A DNA stretch of 63,065 nt, from positions 1-63,065 of the forward strand of contig CAMDQH010000010.1 in NCBI GenBank assembly GCA_945905815.1. The letters run 5' to 3'. Below the pieces are notes generated by a model that was given only the letters and a program-made list of their open reading frames with translations, searched no databases and had not been told where the DNA came from. A program made the position numbers and the translations under genes. Every line of letters starts with the position of its first letter. Positions within the stretch are counted from its first letter, which is position 1. Below, piece after piece: positions 1-7,270 of this stretch. Source of the stretch: Bacteriovorax stolpii. GTDB lineage: Bacteria > Bdellovibrionota > Bacteriovoracia > Bacteriovoracales > Bacteriovoracaceae.

Positions 1-414
1 TAAGTCATCAGGGCATACCCGTTCCCGTTCAGGGTGAGGTCCATTCGCACATTCAAATGCTTCAATAATATTCAATGTCCCATAATCATTAGTCATTTCA
101 TCGCCAGGAAATATATCTCTAATAGCAATTTCAAAACCCATTGCCGTAAGCATGGAGTTGGGTTCATAACTGTGATTTACATAACGAGTTAGATCCCAAC
201 AAAAAACATAATCACCTAGTGAGTTACGATATGAATACTTTAAAAGGTTTTCAAGGTTTGCCTTAGTCAATTGATTCAAATTATCTTTTGGAATAACGCG
301 ATCTAATTCATCTTTGACCCAAGTGATAGTGCCCTTTGGTATAAATGAACTTGCAAAAACCCCATAACCGATATCAGGTGAAACAAACTTAAGCTCTGTG
401 TGTGGATGAAGCAT
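1..414 (-). CDS. SET-domain protein, probable protein-lysine methyltransferase (3' end outside window)
   Basis: The reading frame starts at an ATG at 414 and is open for 138 codons to the left edge, so only the N-terminal part is present. It shows the SET-domain landmarks: a GYGVFA start motif near residue 17 (SAM-binding strand), RYVNHSYEPNS near residue 80 (the NHS/CxPN-type motif), and an IRDIFPGDEMTNDYG block near residue 100 (the pseudoknot and catalytic tyrosine region). SET proteins transfer methyl groups from SAM to lysine side chains; bacterial ones are uncommon and their targets are mostly unknown. An in-frame stop lies two codons upstream of this ATG, which fixes the start, although the ribosome binding site is weak. 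The post-SET cysteine region would lie outside the window. Confidence 0.8.
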   Translation of the reverse strand, partial: MLHPHTELKFVSPDIGYGVFASSFIPKGTITWVKDELDRVIPKDNLNQLTKANLENLLKYSYRNSLGDYVFCWDLTRYVNHSYEPNSMLTAMGFEIAIRDIFPGDEMTNDYGTLNIIEAFECANGPHPERERVCPDDL

Positions 415-467
415 GTGTCATCTTAGACTTTCATATAAAGAAAATAAAGATATTCTTCATAAAGAAT

Positions 468-770
468 TTAGATCCTAGTGGTGTTGCCGTTCTCGTCCTT
501 AGGAGTCAAAGGATTTCTTCTATAAGAACTTTCGCCATCATTTAATTTAAGGCTTTTGTCCGTTTCATTATCAAAACTTTCCATTAAAACCTCCAATTTT
601 TTTAAAATGGACTCTTTTCTTTCCCCGTATTTGTTTTCCACAATTCGATCAATAGATTGCAGATTATCTTTAACCGACTCAATTTCATCATCAGTAATTT
701 CACCCCAAAGATTTTTTAAACCGGACTTAATTTCTAACCATTTTCCTTGGAATTGTTCTTTGCTAAGCAT
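468..770 (-). CDS. CsbD-family stress protein
   Basis: A 100-residue hydrophilic protein. The N-terminal 50 residues follow the CsbD pattern: a KW..IK..L...WGEITDDE stretch, then a central KDNLQSIDRIVENKYG stretch like the typical QLVGKIQERYG. CsbD proteins are small, abundant general-stress proteins of unknown mechanism. The C-terminal half (about 55-100) is extra, charged and probably disordered. The start is supported by a strong GGGGGA ribosome binding site just upstream. It is transcribed away from the small gene at 910, so the 139 bp between them probably carries two promoters. Confidence 0.8.
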   Translation of the reverse strand: MLSKEQFQGKWLEIKSGLKNLWGEITDDEIESVKDNLQSIDRIVENKYGERKESILKKLEVLMESFDNETDKSLKLNDGESSYRRNPLTPKDENGNTTRI

Positions 771-909
771 GAAATCCCCCTTGGCGTTATTTGGATATCA
801 ATAAATAATTTGCATAAACTATGCCGGTATTTATGGAGCTATAAAGATCCGCTTATTGGTCTGAAGTTTGCAGCAAATTTTTAACGGCTAAAAAAAGAAG
901 GAGTCATAA

Positions 910-1134
910 ATGAATACAACAAATTTAATCAGTAAAAAAGCTAAAACAAAGATTATGAAAAACGGAATTCTTTCAAACCAAAGAAGTGGCAATTCTGTGG
1001 CACTAAATGGTCAATATAAAATTATTCGCAAGGATGTTTTAAAATTAGGAAAGGATCTTGCACGTGGTTATGAATTACTGAGAGGCTTAGTGGAGACGAA
1101 AATAAGTAGAAGAAGTCTGAGTAGGGCAAAATAA
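910..1134 (+). CDS. Small basic protein, unknown function
   Basis: A 74-residue protein rich in Lys and Arg, with no membrane segment and no motif I recognise. It is believed because a good ribosome binding site (AAGGAG) sits at the right distance from the ATG and because it lies among other very small genes with strong ribosome binding sites (CsbD, DUF1328). Its high positive charge would fit nucleic-acid or ribosome binding, but that is only inference. A six-pair inverted repeat (1165-1184) follows the stop codon without a clear T-run. Confidence 0.55.
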   Translation: MNTTNLISKKAKTKIMKNGILSNQRSGNSVALNGQYKIIRKDVLKLGKDLARGYELLRGLVETKISRRSLSRAK

Positions 1135-1283
1135 GATGAGACATATTACGAAAAAAAACGGAGTAATGCCCCATTAATGGCATTAACAAAATTCTAAGTC
1201 ATGAATTTATATTGTTTTTTATGTGGCACCATAAATGCCTTTTGATTTTGAAAGTTTGTCTTTGCTAAACAAGGAGAAAGATC

Positions 1284-1466
1284 ATGTTAAGAGCAGCAAT
1301 TGCATTTTTTGTATTAGGATTGATTGCAATTTTATTAGGGGCAAATGGTGTTGGGGGGCTATCCCTTGATATTGGCAAAACACTATTATTTGTCTTCTTA
1401 ATCTTGGCCGTGATTAGCTTTATAGCCAGTATGGTATCTGGAAGAAAAATGATTAATAAGCATTAA
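1284..1466 (+). CDS. DUF1328 / YtjA-family small membrane protein
   Basis: 60 residues with two hydrophobic segments (about 3-22 and 31-51), a Gly-rich turn between them and a short basic tail (GRKMINKH). Length, topology and the MLRAAIAFFVLGLIA start match the DUF1328/YtjA family, found across proteobacteria and often near other stress genes such as CsbD. Function is unknown. A clear AAGGAG ribosome binding site precedes the ATG. The next small gene starts 18 bp downstream, so the two are probably co-transcribed. Confidence 0.8.
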   Translation: MLRAAIAFFVLGLIAILLGANGVGGLSLDIGKTLLFVFLILAVISFIASMVSGRKMINKH

Positions 1467-1484
1467 TATAACTTCAGGAGCTCT

Positions 1485-1688
1485 ATGAATGTTCAGGTTC
1501 ACTATATTGTTACGTTTTGTGCTCTCGTTACTCTTGGCTTTATAATTAAGAAACCTGGCCTTGATCAACGAATTATGACCGGTGAGCACGTCTGTAAAAT
1601 GGTGAAAGGCAAGATGGATTGCTTTAACAGAGATTGGGATGATCGGATTAATAAAAAGAATATCGTTTTGTATCGACACGATGAATAA
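1485..1688 (+). CDS. Small membrane-anchored protein, unknown function
   Basis: 67 residues: an N-terminal hydrophobic stretch (about 5-21) followed by a polar tail with two cysteines (in EHVCKM and MDCFNR), so the tail would face the periplasm if the helix acts as an anchor. The ATG is preceded by a strong CAGGAG ribosome binding site. It follows the DUF1328 gene closely and ends 8 bp before the convergent methyltransferase gene. I recognise no family. Confidence 0.55.
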   Translation: MNVQVHYIVTFCALVTLGFIIKKPGLDQRIMTGEHVCKMVKGKMDCFNRDWDDRINKKNIVLYRHDE

Positions 1689-1696
1689 TGTTTTTA

Positions 1697-2518
1697 TTAG
1701 TTTAAAAATCTGCTTGTTAAATCATTCAAGCCTAATTCATCGATTAGGGCCGTTAGTCTTTCTTGCGCATGTTTACGTGGCAGATCTTTATACTGGGCTA
1801 CAATGAGCTCATTTTTCATAGAGTGCTCCCATCCGACAAGTTCTGTTACGGTTACTTGGTATCCATGGGCTTCTAGTTTAAGGCAGCGTAAAACGTTTGT
1901 GATATGGCTCCCAAATTCTCGAGTATGAATTGGGTGGCGCCACATTTCAGTAAAAAAACTCTTTCCAATCATTTTAGATTTTGTCTTTCTAAGTTCAGCG
2001 GCGACTTCTGCCTGGCAACAAGGGACAAGAACAAAATATTTAACATTCTTTTTAAGACCAAAATCAATAGCATCATCGGTTGCAGTGTTACAGGCGTGGA
2101 GCGCGGTTACCATTCCGACTTGTGCTGGAAGAAGTGGTGAACAAATAGATTCTTCAACCGACAGATTTAAAAAAGACATTCGTGGAAAAGAAAGCTTTTT
2201 AGCAAGATCTTGTGATTTTCTAACAAGTTCGTCTCTAGTTTCAATACCGTAGATCGTCCCTTCAGTTATTTTTTTGAAAAATAAATCATAAATAATAAAT
2301 CCAAGATAAGATTTTCCCGCACCATGATCTACCACGGACAAATCGGTTCCCTCAACCTTAAGCTCATTCAAAAGAGGCTCAATAAATTGATATAAGTGAT
2401 AAACTTGCTTTAATTTTCTTCGACTATCCTGATTTATCTTCCCATCCCTGGTTAAGATGTGAAGCTCTTTGAGAAGTTCTAGCGACTGACCAGGTTTGAT
2501 TTCAGGAATTAGATTCAT
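1697..2518 (-). CDS. Class I SAM-dependent methyltransferase, Methyltransf_32-like
   Basis: About 273 residues. The SAM-binding motif I is DHGAGKSYLGFIIYD near residue 65, followed by a TALHACNTATDDAI block near 145 and VPCCQAE near 165. This order (GxGKGxL, LHxCG/N-type, CCQ) resembles the PF13679 methyltransferase group related to METTL25/RRNAD1, whose substrates are not well defined. The ATG at 2518 is preferred over an in-frame TTG three codons upstream. It stands alone, convergent with the small membrane gene at 1485. Confidence 0.7.
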   Translation of the reverse strand: MNLIPEIKPGQSLELLKELHILTRDGKINQDSRRKLKQVYHLYQFIEPLLNELKVEGTDLSVVDHGAGKSYLGFIIYDLFFKKITEGTIYGIETRDELVRKSQDLAKKLSFPRMSFLNLSVEESICSPLLPAQVGMVTALHACNTATDDAIDFGLKKNVKYFVLVPCCQAEVAAELRKTKSKMIGKSFFTEMWRHPIHTREFGSHITNVLRCLKLEAHGYQVTVTELVGWEHSMKNELIVAQYKDLPRKHAQERLTALIDELGLNDLTSRFLN

Positions 2519-2832
2519 AATCCGCAATCTAGCATAACCTTAAGATTTGACCACCTTGCTTTGCGCAGGGTGATCATTTCTAGCGAGAAAGGTGAAAAAA
2601 ATACAGAGAATGCCAAAATTTGCGCGCAGGTAAGGACTAATTAATAAAAATCTGGATTTGCGTTGATCAATTTTGACCCAACGGTGTTGGCGCACCTGAT
2701 TCAGTTAGCACAATGGGTGCCAAAAAAATAAATCAAGAAAATTAGAACGTTATGAATCCTTGAGGTAAAAGTAGAGAGAAAAAAACCCCGTTTTATGTAT
2801 CACCCCATATGGTGCGCCTAGAATAATTTAGA
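2519..2832. other. Intergenic region with several imperfect inverted repeats
   Basis: No convincing gene. An 11-pair hairpin with G-T wobbles lies at 2549-2575. A bulged stem pairs TTGGCGCACC (2687-2696) with GGGTGCCAA (2715-2723). A GGTGCGCC at 2811-2818 is the reverse complement of the GGCGCACC at 2689-2696. On the minus strand a run of seven T follows GGGG just after the regulator gene, suggesting a terminator without a clean stem. These could be terminators or a structured RNA; I cannot decide. Confidence 0.4.
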
Positions 2833-4236
2833 TTAATTCAAATTCATTTCTTTTAATTTTCGGTACAGAGTTTTTCGATCAATTCCTAAATCGTTTGCCG
2901 TTTGTTCTTTTGCCCCATCATTTTTTTCGAAAACATACTGGATATATTTTTTTGAAAGTTGATCAAGGGTTACAGGCTTTTCATCTTCAAAATGCAAATA
3001 TGGTTTTTTGATTTCATTATTAGTTAATAATAAATCATCTTTTACAATGTCCTCAATTGGTAAATCATCTGGCTGAAGGATGTCAGAATTAGAAAGTACA
3101 ACTGCTCTTTCAATTGCATTTTCAAGTTCTCGAACATTTCCCTTCCATACATGGCCTTCTAATTTCTGAATGGCTTCTTTCGAAAACCCCTTGATTTGGA
3201 TATTGTTCATTAGAGCGAATTTTTTTAAAAAATAATCACTCAATGGAAGAATGTCATCTTTTCTTTCGCGAAGAGGAGGCATAAAAATTGGAATAACATT
3301 AAGGCGAAAATATAAATCTTCTCTAAAGCGTCCCTCTAAAACTTCTTTACGGAGGTCTTTGTGCGTGGCGCAAATAATTCGTGCAGATATATCTCGGTAT
3401 TGATTCTCACCAAGCCGTTTAATTTTTCTTTCTTGTAAAACTCTTAAAAGTTTTGCCTGCAGGGATAGTGTTAAGTCACCAATTTCATCTAAAAAAAGTG
3501 TACCTTTATTGGCCTCTTCGAATAAACCTATCTTCTTATCATTGGCACCAGTAAATGCTCCTTTTGTATGACCAAATAATTCAGACTCAAGAAGGTTCTC
3601 GGGAATTGCGGAACAGTTAATAGCAATGAATGGCCCGGTATTTTTATCGCCTAGTTCATGAACTGCCTTGGCAATGACTTCTTTGCCTGAACCACTTTCG
3701 CCACTTATTAGAATATTTGCCTGACTTGATGAGACTCTTTTGGCCAAATCGATTGCCTTTCTAAATCCCTGGCTTTTTCCAATGACGCCTTTTAGACCCA
3801 TAAAATCTTGGCCTTGAAACATGTCCTTTAAGTTTGAATTTTCCGCTTGAACATCATTGAGATGTAGAGCGCGTTGAACTGATATAATGAGCTGGGGAAT
3901 ATGAAGTGGCTTAAGCACAAAGTCATAAGCGCCAGATTCAATTGCCTCAACTGCAGTCTCTACACTGCCTTCGGCGGTCATAAGGATGATGGGTAATCGT
4001 GTATTTTGTTTTTTGATTCTTTTAATGAAATCCATACCTGACATAACAGGAAGTTTTAAATCAGAAATTACTACATCTGCCTCAATTCTTTTATTTTCAA
4101 TTTCAATCAACGCTTCTTCGGCATTACTAAAGGCCAATACCTTGTATCCCCTTTGTCTAAAAAAACTAGCAAGAAGATCGAGAAGGTCCAGGTCATCATC
4201 TATCAAAGCGATTGTTGGAATATTTTTTGGTTTCAC
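2833..4236 (-). CDS. Sigma-54-dependent response regulator, NtrC family
   Basis: Receiver, AAA+ and Fis-type HTH domains in order, about 467 residues. The receiver has the acidic pair IDDD at 12-15 and the phospho-acceptor in SDLKLP (D59). The AAA+ domain shows Walker A GESGSGKE, the sigma-54 contact loop GAFTGA and Walker B LFLDEIGDL. The C-terminal HTH ends DLGIDRKTLYRKLKE. A longer frame opens upstream at 4551, but the extra 105 residues look non-coding. The GTG at 4236 sits just before the receiver and has AAAGGA upstream, so I chose it. No kinase is adjacent, so its signal is unknown. It activates RNA polymerase carrying sigma-54 (family knowledge). Confidence 0.93.
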   Translation of the reverse strand: MKPKNIPTIALIDDDLDLLDLLASFFRQRGYKVLAFSNAEEALIEIENKRIEADVVISDLKLPVMSGMDFIKRIKKQNTRLPIILMTAEGSVETAVEAIESGAYDFVLKPLHIPQLIISVQRALHLNDVQAENSNLKDMFQGQDFMGLKGVIGKSQGFRKAIDLAKRVSSSQANILISGESGSGKEVIAKAVHELGDKNTGPFIAINCSAIPENLLESELFGHTKGAFTGANDKKIGLFEEANKGTLFLDEIGDLTLSLQAKLLRVLQERKIKRLGENQYRDISARIICATHKDLRKEVLEGRFREDLYFRLNVIPIFMPPLRERKDDILPLSDYFLKKFALMNNIQIKGFSKEAIQKLEGHVWKGNVRELENAIERAVVLSNSDILQPDDLPIEDIVKDDLLLTNNEIKKPYLHFEDEKPVTLDQLSKKYIQYVFEKNDGAKEQTANDLGIDRKTLYRKLKEMNLN

Positions 4237-4590
4237 GGGGCTAAAATCCTTTGAAGGGTATTTTTGCCGAAATATAGAGGCAAAATTACCCGAATACAAG
4301 CCTCGAGTGGCAATAAATACCTGAAATATAATACTCAAACTATGGCACTTTTCACGCACTTGTACTCTCAAGGTTAAGGCAAACATAACAACTAAAGGAA
4401 TATTATGATTCATTCGCCTAAAACAATTTTTTTTACGCCACGATCTCATTATTTCTAGCAGTATGTGTTCTATTAAATACAGAAGAAGAAAATCTCGAAG
4501 GTTTTTAAATATTAATTTTCCTGTTTTGGGCAGGTACCTTGTAAATGGCACAAATCATCCTGTAAGATACTGAGTATTTAAAGGAAAGTG
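4237..4590. other. Divergent intergenic region, possible weak sigma-54-like site
   Basis: 354 bp between the regulator and the unknown gene at 4591. I see no gene. On the plus strand TGGCAC at 4343-4348 is followed by CGCA with the GG-to-GC spacing of a -24/-12 promoter, but the -12 half reads ACGCA instead of TTGCA. If real it would point at the gene at 4591 and could be a target of the neighbouring NtrC-type regulator. Weak evidence only. Confidence 0.3.
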
Positions 4591-5262
4591 ATGAACCTTG
4601 CTGATTCAATGAAACATGTCTTGAAAAATAAAAGTCAGAATATATTTGGGTTAATCATAAAAGAGGATTTTACAAGAATTGTAAAAGATTTTGCTGTTGG
4701 TGTATTAGATATAAATAATAGAAGTAAAAACGCATATAAAAAATTTTCTTTAAAAGAATCATTTGTTAATGGCAAAGATTCAATCCAGAGTTCCATATTA
4801 TTAGTTAAGGCAATCCCTCAAAGAGTTAGTGATGGATTTAAAATATTTGGTGATGAATTTATAACCGAAATGGAGAAGTTTTCTGATCCAAAACAGAAAA
4901 CAGTTTTTTGCATGAAGGTCTTAGCGGGCTTAAGTAAATTTGCATTCTCCTCTGCTTATGACGTAGGGATTGGGGATGGGAAAATACTTCGTTTAGGTAA
5001 AAATAAAAATATTATCCCGAGTATTGTAATTTCAAAATTGATGTTCAAAACGATTCAATCATTTCTTGTAAGATTAATTGAGGAGATGGAAAAAGAAATT
5101 TCAGACTCTGGAGAATTGAAAAATCTACAAAATTACAAAAATATCATTCAAGACGATTCGGCTAATGCAATTGATAAATTTTTTCAAGGTGTAACTGATC
5201 CGAATGATCGAGCCTTTATTATTGTTGATAACTTCAAAAAATATATTTTAACTGGCGACTAG
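4591..5262 (+). CDS. Hypothetical cytoplasmic protein, 223 aa
   Basis: I do not recognise this protein. It has no signal peptide and looks mainly alpha-helical, with amphipathic stretches and a moderately hydrophobic centre near residue 105-120 (KVLAGLSKFAFSSAYDVG). An ATG at 4591 with AAAGGAAAG upstream is preferred over the GTG one codon earlier. Base composition matches the neighbours. It is divergent from the sigma-54 regulator and is followed by pdxH after about 35 bp, so it may share a transcript with pdxH. Confidence 0.65.
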   Translation: MNLADSMKHVLKNKSQNIFGLIIKEDFTRIVKDFAVGVLDINNRSKNAYKKFSLKESFVNGKDSIQSSILLVKAIPQRVSDGFKIFGDEFITEMEKFSDPKQKTVFCMKVLAGLSKFAFSSAYDVGIGDGKILRLGKNKNIIPSIVISKLMFKTIQSFLVRLIEEMEKEISDSGELKNLQNYKNIIQDDSANAIDKFFQGVTDPNDRAFIIVDNFKKYILTGD

Positions 5263-5297
5263 GTGACAGATGCATCTAAATGACATACTGTCTCAGT

Positions 5298-5945
5298 ATG
5301 AACATAAATGAAACATTGGAAAATACCAGGGTGAGTTATCGGAATGCCGATTTCGATATCAATACATGTAATCCTAACCCCCAAACTCAGTTTGATAAAT
5401 GGTTTAAAGATGCAGTTAATAGTAATTGTGATGAACCCAATGCTTTTGTATTATCCACGATTGAACAAAATAAACCACGTGCAAGAGTGGTCCTTTTAAA
5501 GGGTATCCATCAGGGGTGTTTTGCTTTTTATACAAATTACAATAGCTCGAAAGGAAAAGAGGTCACTGATAACTGCCACGTTTCAATGACTTTTCTTTGG
5601 CTACCTTTGCAGCGTCAGGTAAGAATTGAAGGCACTCTTGGAAAAATAGGGGCCAGCTTTTCAGATGAATATTTTCAAAAAAGACCCAGAGGTAGCCAAA
5701 TCGGTGCCATTGCGTCACCTCAAAGTCAAAAAGTTTCTTCACGACAAGAATTAGAAAAATTATTCAATGATACAGAAGTAAAATATTCGGGACAGTCTGA
5801 GCTGGAGAGGCCTTTGCATTGGGGTGGATATTTAATTAAACCAAGTTATTTTGAGTTTTGGCAAGGCAGAGAGAATAGAATGCATGACAGAATCATATAT
5901 GAAAATCATGCAGGTGGTTGGATGCTAAGTCGTCTTGCTCCTTAA
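5298..5945 (+). CDS. pdxH: Pyridoxamine 5'-phosphate oxidase
   Basis: Oxidises pyridoxamine/pyridoxine 5'-phosphate to pyridoxal 5'-phosphate using FMN, the last step of PLP synthesis and salvage. About 215 residues, close to the E. coli length of 218. Recognisable family blocks are RVVLLK, FYTNYNSSKGKEV, RQVRIEG, the RPRGSQIGAIASPQS segment, EFWQGRENRMHDR and the C-terminal RLAP. The ATG at 5298 gives the normal N-terminus; an in-frame ATG six codons upstream is an alternative, and neither has a strong ribosome binding site. The 3' end overlaps the convergent PAP2 gene by 21 bp. Confidence 0.95.
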   Translation: MNINETLENTRVSYRNADFDINTCNPNPQTQFDKWFKDAVNSNCDEPNAFVLSTIEQNKPRARVVLLKGIHQGCFAFYTNYNSSKGKEVTDNCHVSMTFLWLPLQRQVRIEGTLGKIGASFSDEYFQKRPRGSQIGAIASPQSQKVSSRQELEKLFNDTEVKYSGQSELERPLHWGGYLIKPSYFEFWQGRENRMHDRIIYENHAGGWMLSRLAP

Positions 5946-6494
5946 TTGGTAACTTTTAAATATCACCGCTAAAGTTGAAGCCCATATTGCCCCAACTATG
6001 AATCCTCCTAATATGTCGCCGGGGTAATGCACGCCAAGGTAAATGCGACTAAAACCTACGAAAATTGGCAGAATCCACAAAAGATAAAATTTCTTAGATT
6101 TGAATTTTAACAAAATTAATGAAAATGCAATAATGCAAATCGAGTTTGCAGCATGGGAAGAAACAAAACCAAATCGTCCCCCACATTTCTGTCCGAAATT
6201 ATTTATAAAGTCTTTTATCTCGGGAACTCGACAGGGTCTCAACCTTTCAAAAATATTTTTTAAAATATAAGAAGACGTTACGTCTGAGGCAATTATTGCC
6301 AATGTTAAAAACAGTATGAATATGAAAAAATCTTTTCGCGCCAGTTGTTTTGTCGCCATAAAAAAAATGATAGCAATTAAAGGCAGCCAAATAAGCTGAC
6401 TTGAAAAAAAAACCATAATCGAATTAAGCCATGGAGTATGCCAGGAATTTAACTCTAAAAATAACTCGAGATCAAGTGAGGAAAGGTTATCCAT
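5925..6494 (-). CDS. PAP2-family membrane phosphatase
   Basis: 189 residues with about five membrane segments. All three motifs of the PAP2 superfamily are present: K79-x6-RP (KNIFERLRP), SSH at 112-114 (in place of PSGH) and SR-x5-H-x3-D at 149-160. Such enzymes remove phosphate from lipids; members include undecaprenyl-diphosphate phosphatases and the lipid A phosphatases LpxE and LpxF. It starts in a 1-bp overlap with the stop of the dolichol-phosphate-mannose-synthase-like gene, so the two are translationally coupled. That context favours a substrate in lipid or lipid-linked sugar metabolism. Which lipid it acts on cannot be read from the sequence. Confidence 0.88.
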   Translation of the reverse strand: MDNLSSLDLELFLELNSWHTPWLNSIMVFFSSQLIWLPLIAIIFFMATKQLARKDFFIFILFLTLAIIASDVTSSYILKNIFERLRPCRVPEIKDFINNFGQKCGGRFGFVSSHAANSICIIAFSLILLKFKSKKFYLLWILPIFVGFSRIYLGVHYPGDILGGFIVGAIWASTLAVIFKSYQLRSKTT

Positions 6495-7222
6495 TAGTGA
6501 AGGGTTCCAAATATTTTCTTGATCCGCAACCTGAAAACATTAACTACCGCTTCTAAAATTATTTTTCGACTCATCTTAGAATTCCCAACAGTCCTCTCAA
6601 AGAAAGTAATTGGATTTTCAAAACTCGGAAGACCTAGTGACCAGATTTTATATTTCAGCTCTATTTGAAACGCATATCCAATTGAGAATATTTTATCGAG
6701 GTTAATAGAAGTAAGGGCCTTGCGACTATAGCAATTAAAGCCACCTGTTGAGTCTGAAAAGGGTATTCCTGTTATAGTTCGTGCGTAAATTGATGCAAAA
6801 TAAGACAGAAGAAGTCGTTGCATTGGCCAGTTCATGATTCTTATTCCACCAATATATCGTGACCCAACAACTAGGTCATATTTACCAATTCTTTCCGTAA
6901 AAGTGGGAATAGCTTCTGGTTCGTGAGAAAAATCGCAATCCATGGTTATGAAAGCATCATAACCATTTTCTAAAGCCCATTTGAATCCTTTTATATAGGC
7001 AGTCCCTAAACCGAGCTTACCTTTTCTTTCTAAAATATGAAGGTTTTGTTTTTTAGACTGAAAAGACTTAACAACCTGTGCAGTACCATCGGGTGAACCG
7101 TCATCGATAATGAGAACGTTCAGGGTTGGATGCAAAGTATTAAGCGTAATTAGCATTTTCTCAATATTTGAGATTTCGTTGTATGTCGGAATGATAACGA
7201 CAGCTTTATCTAAGCTTATCAC
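6494..7222 (-). CDS. Polyprenyl-phosphate mannose synthase-like GT2 glycosyltransferase
   Basis: 242 residues, GT-A fold. Visible are VIIPTYNE at the N-terminus, IIDDGSPDGTA, the DCDFSH acidic metal site and a C-terminal block (GYAFQIELKYK...PITFFERTVGNSKM) very like eukaryotic DPM1 and bacterial Ppm1. These enzymes move a sugar, usually mannose, from a nucleotide onto polyprenyl phosphate at the inner membrane. There are no C-terminal membrane helices, as in the soluble DPM1 type. The GTG start has AAGGA seven bases upstream. It is coupled to the PAP2 gene and divergent, by 48 bp, from a GT-C enzyme that would use such a lipid-linked sugar. Confidence 0.9.
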   Translation of the reverse strand: MISLDKAVVIIPTYNEISNIEKMLITLNTLHPTLNVLIIDDGSPDGTAQVVKSFQSKKQNLHILERKGKLGLGTAYIKGFKWALENGYDAFITMDCDFSHEPEAIPTFTERIGKYDLVVGSRYIGGIRIMNWPMQRLLLSYFASIYARTITGIPFSDSTGGFNCYSRKALTSINLDKIFSIGYAFQIELKYKIWSLGLPSFENPITFFERTVGNSKMSRKIILEAVVNVFRLRIKKIFGTLH

Positions 7223-7270
7223 CGGAATATCCTTGGCTTATGTTATAGATTCTTTATACCATAAAATTGC

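Noticed and set aside
1165-1184. Inverted repeat AATGCC...GGCATT as terminator of the 74-aa gene
   Set aside because: Only six pairs and no T-run after it; too weak to call.
4237-4551. N-terminal extension of 105 residues on the sigma-54 regulator
   Set aside because: Composition is unlike the rest, it has no recognisable domain, and a GTG with a good ribosome binding site sits right before the receiver domain.
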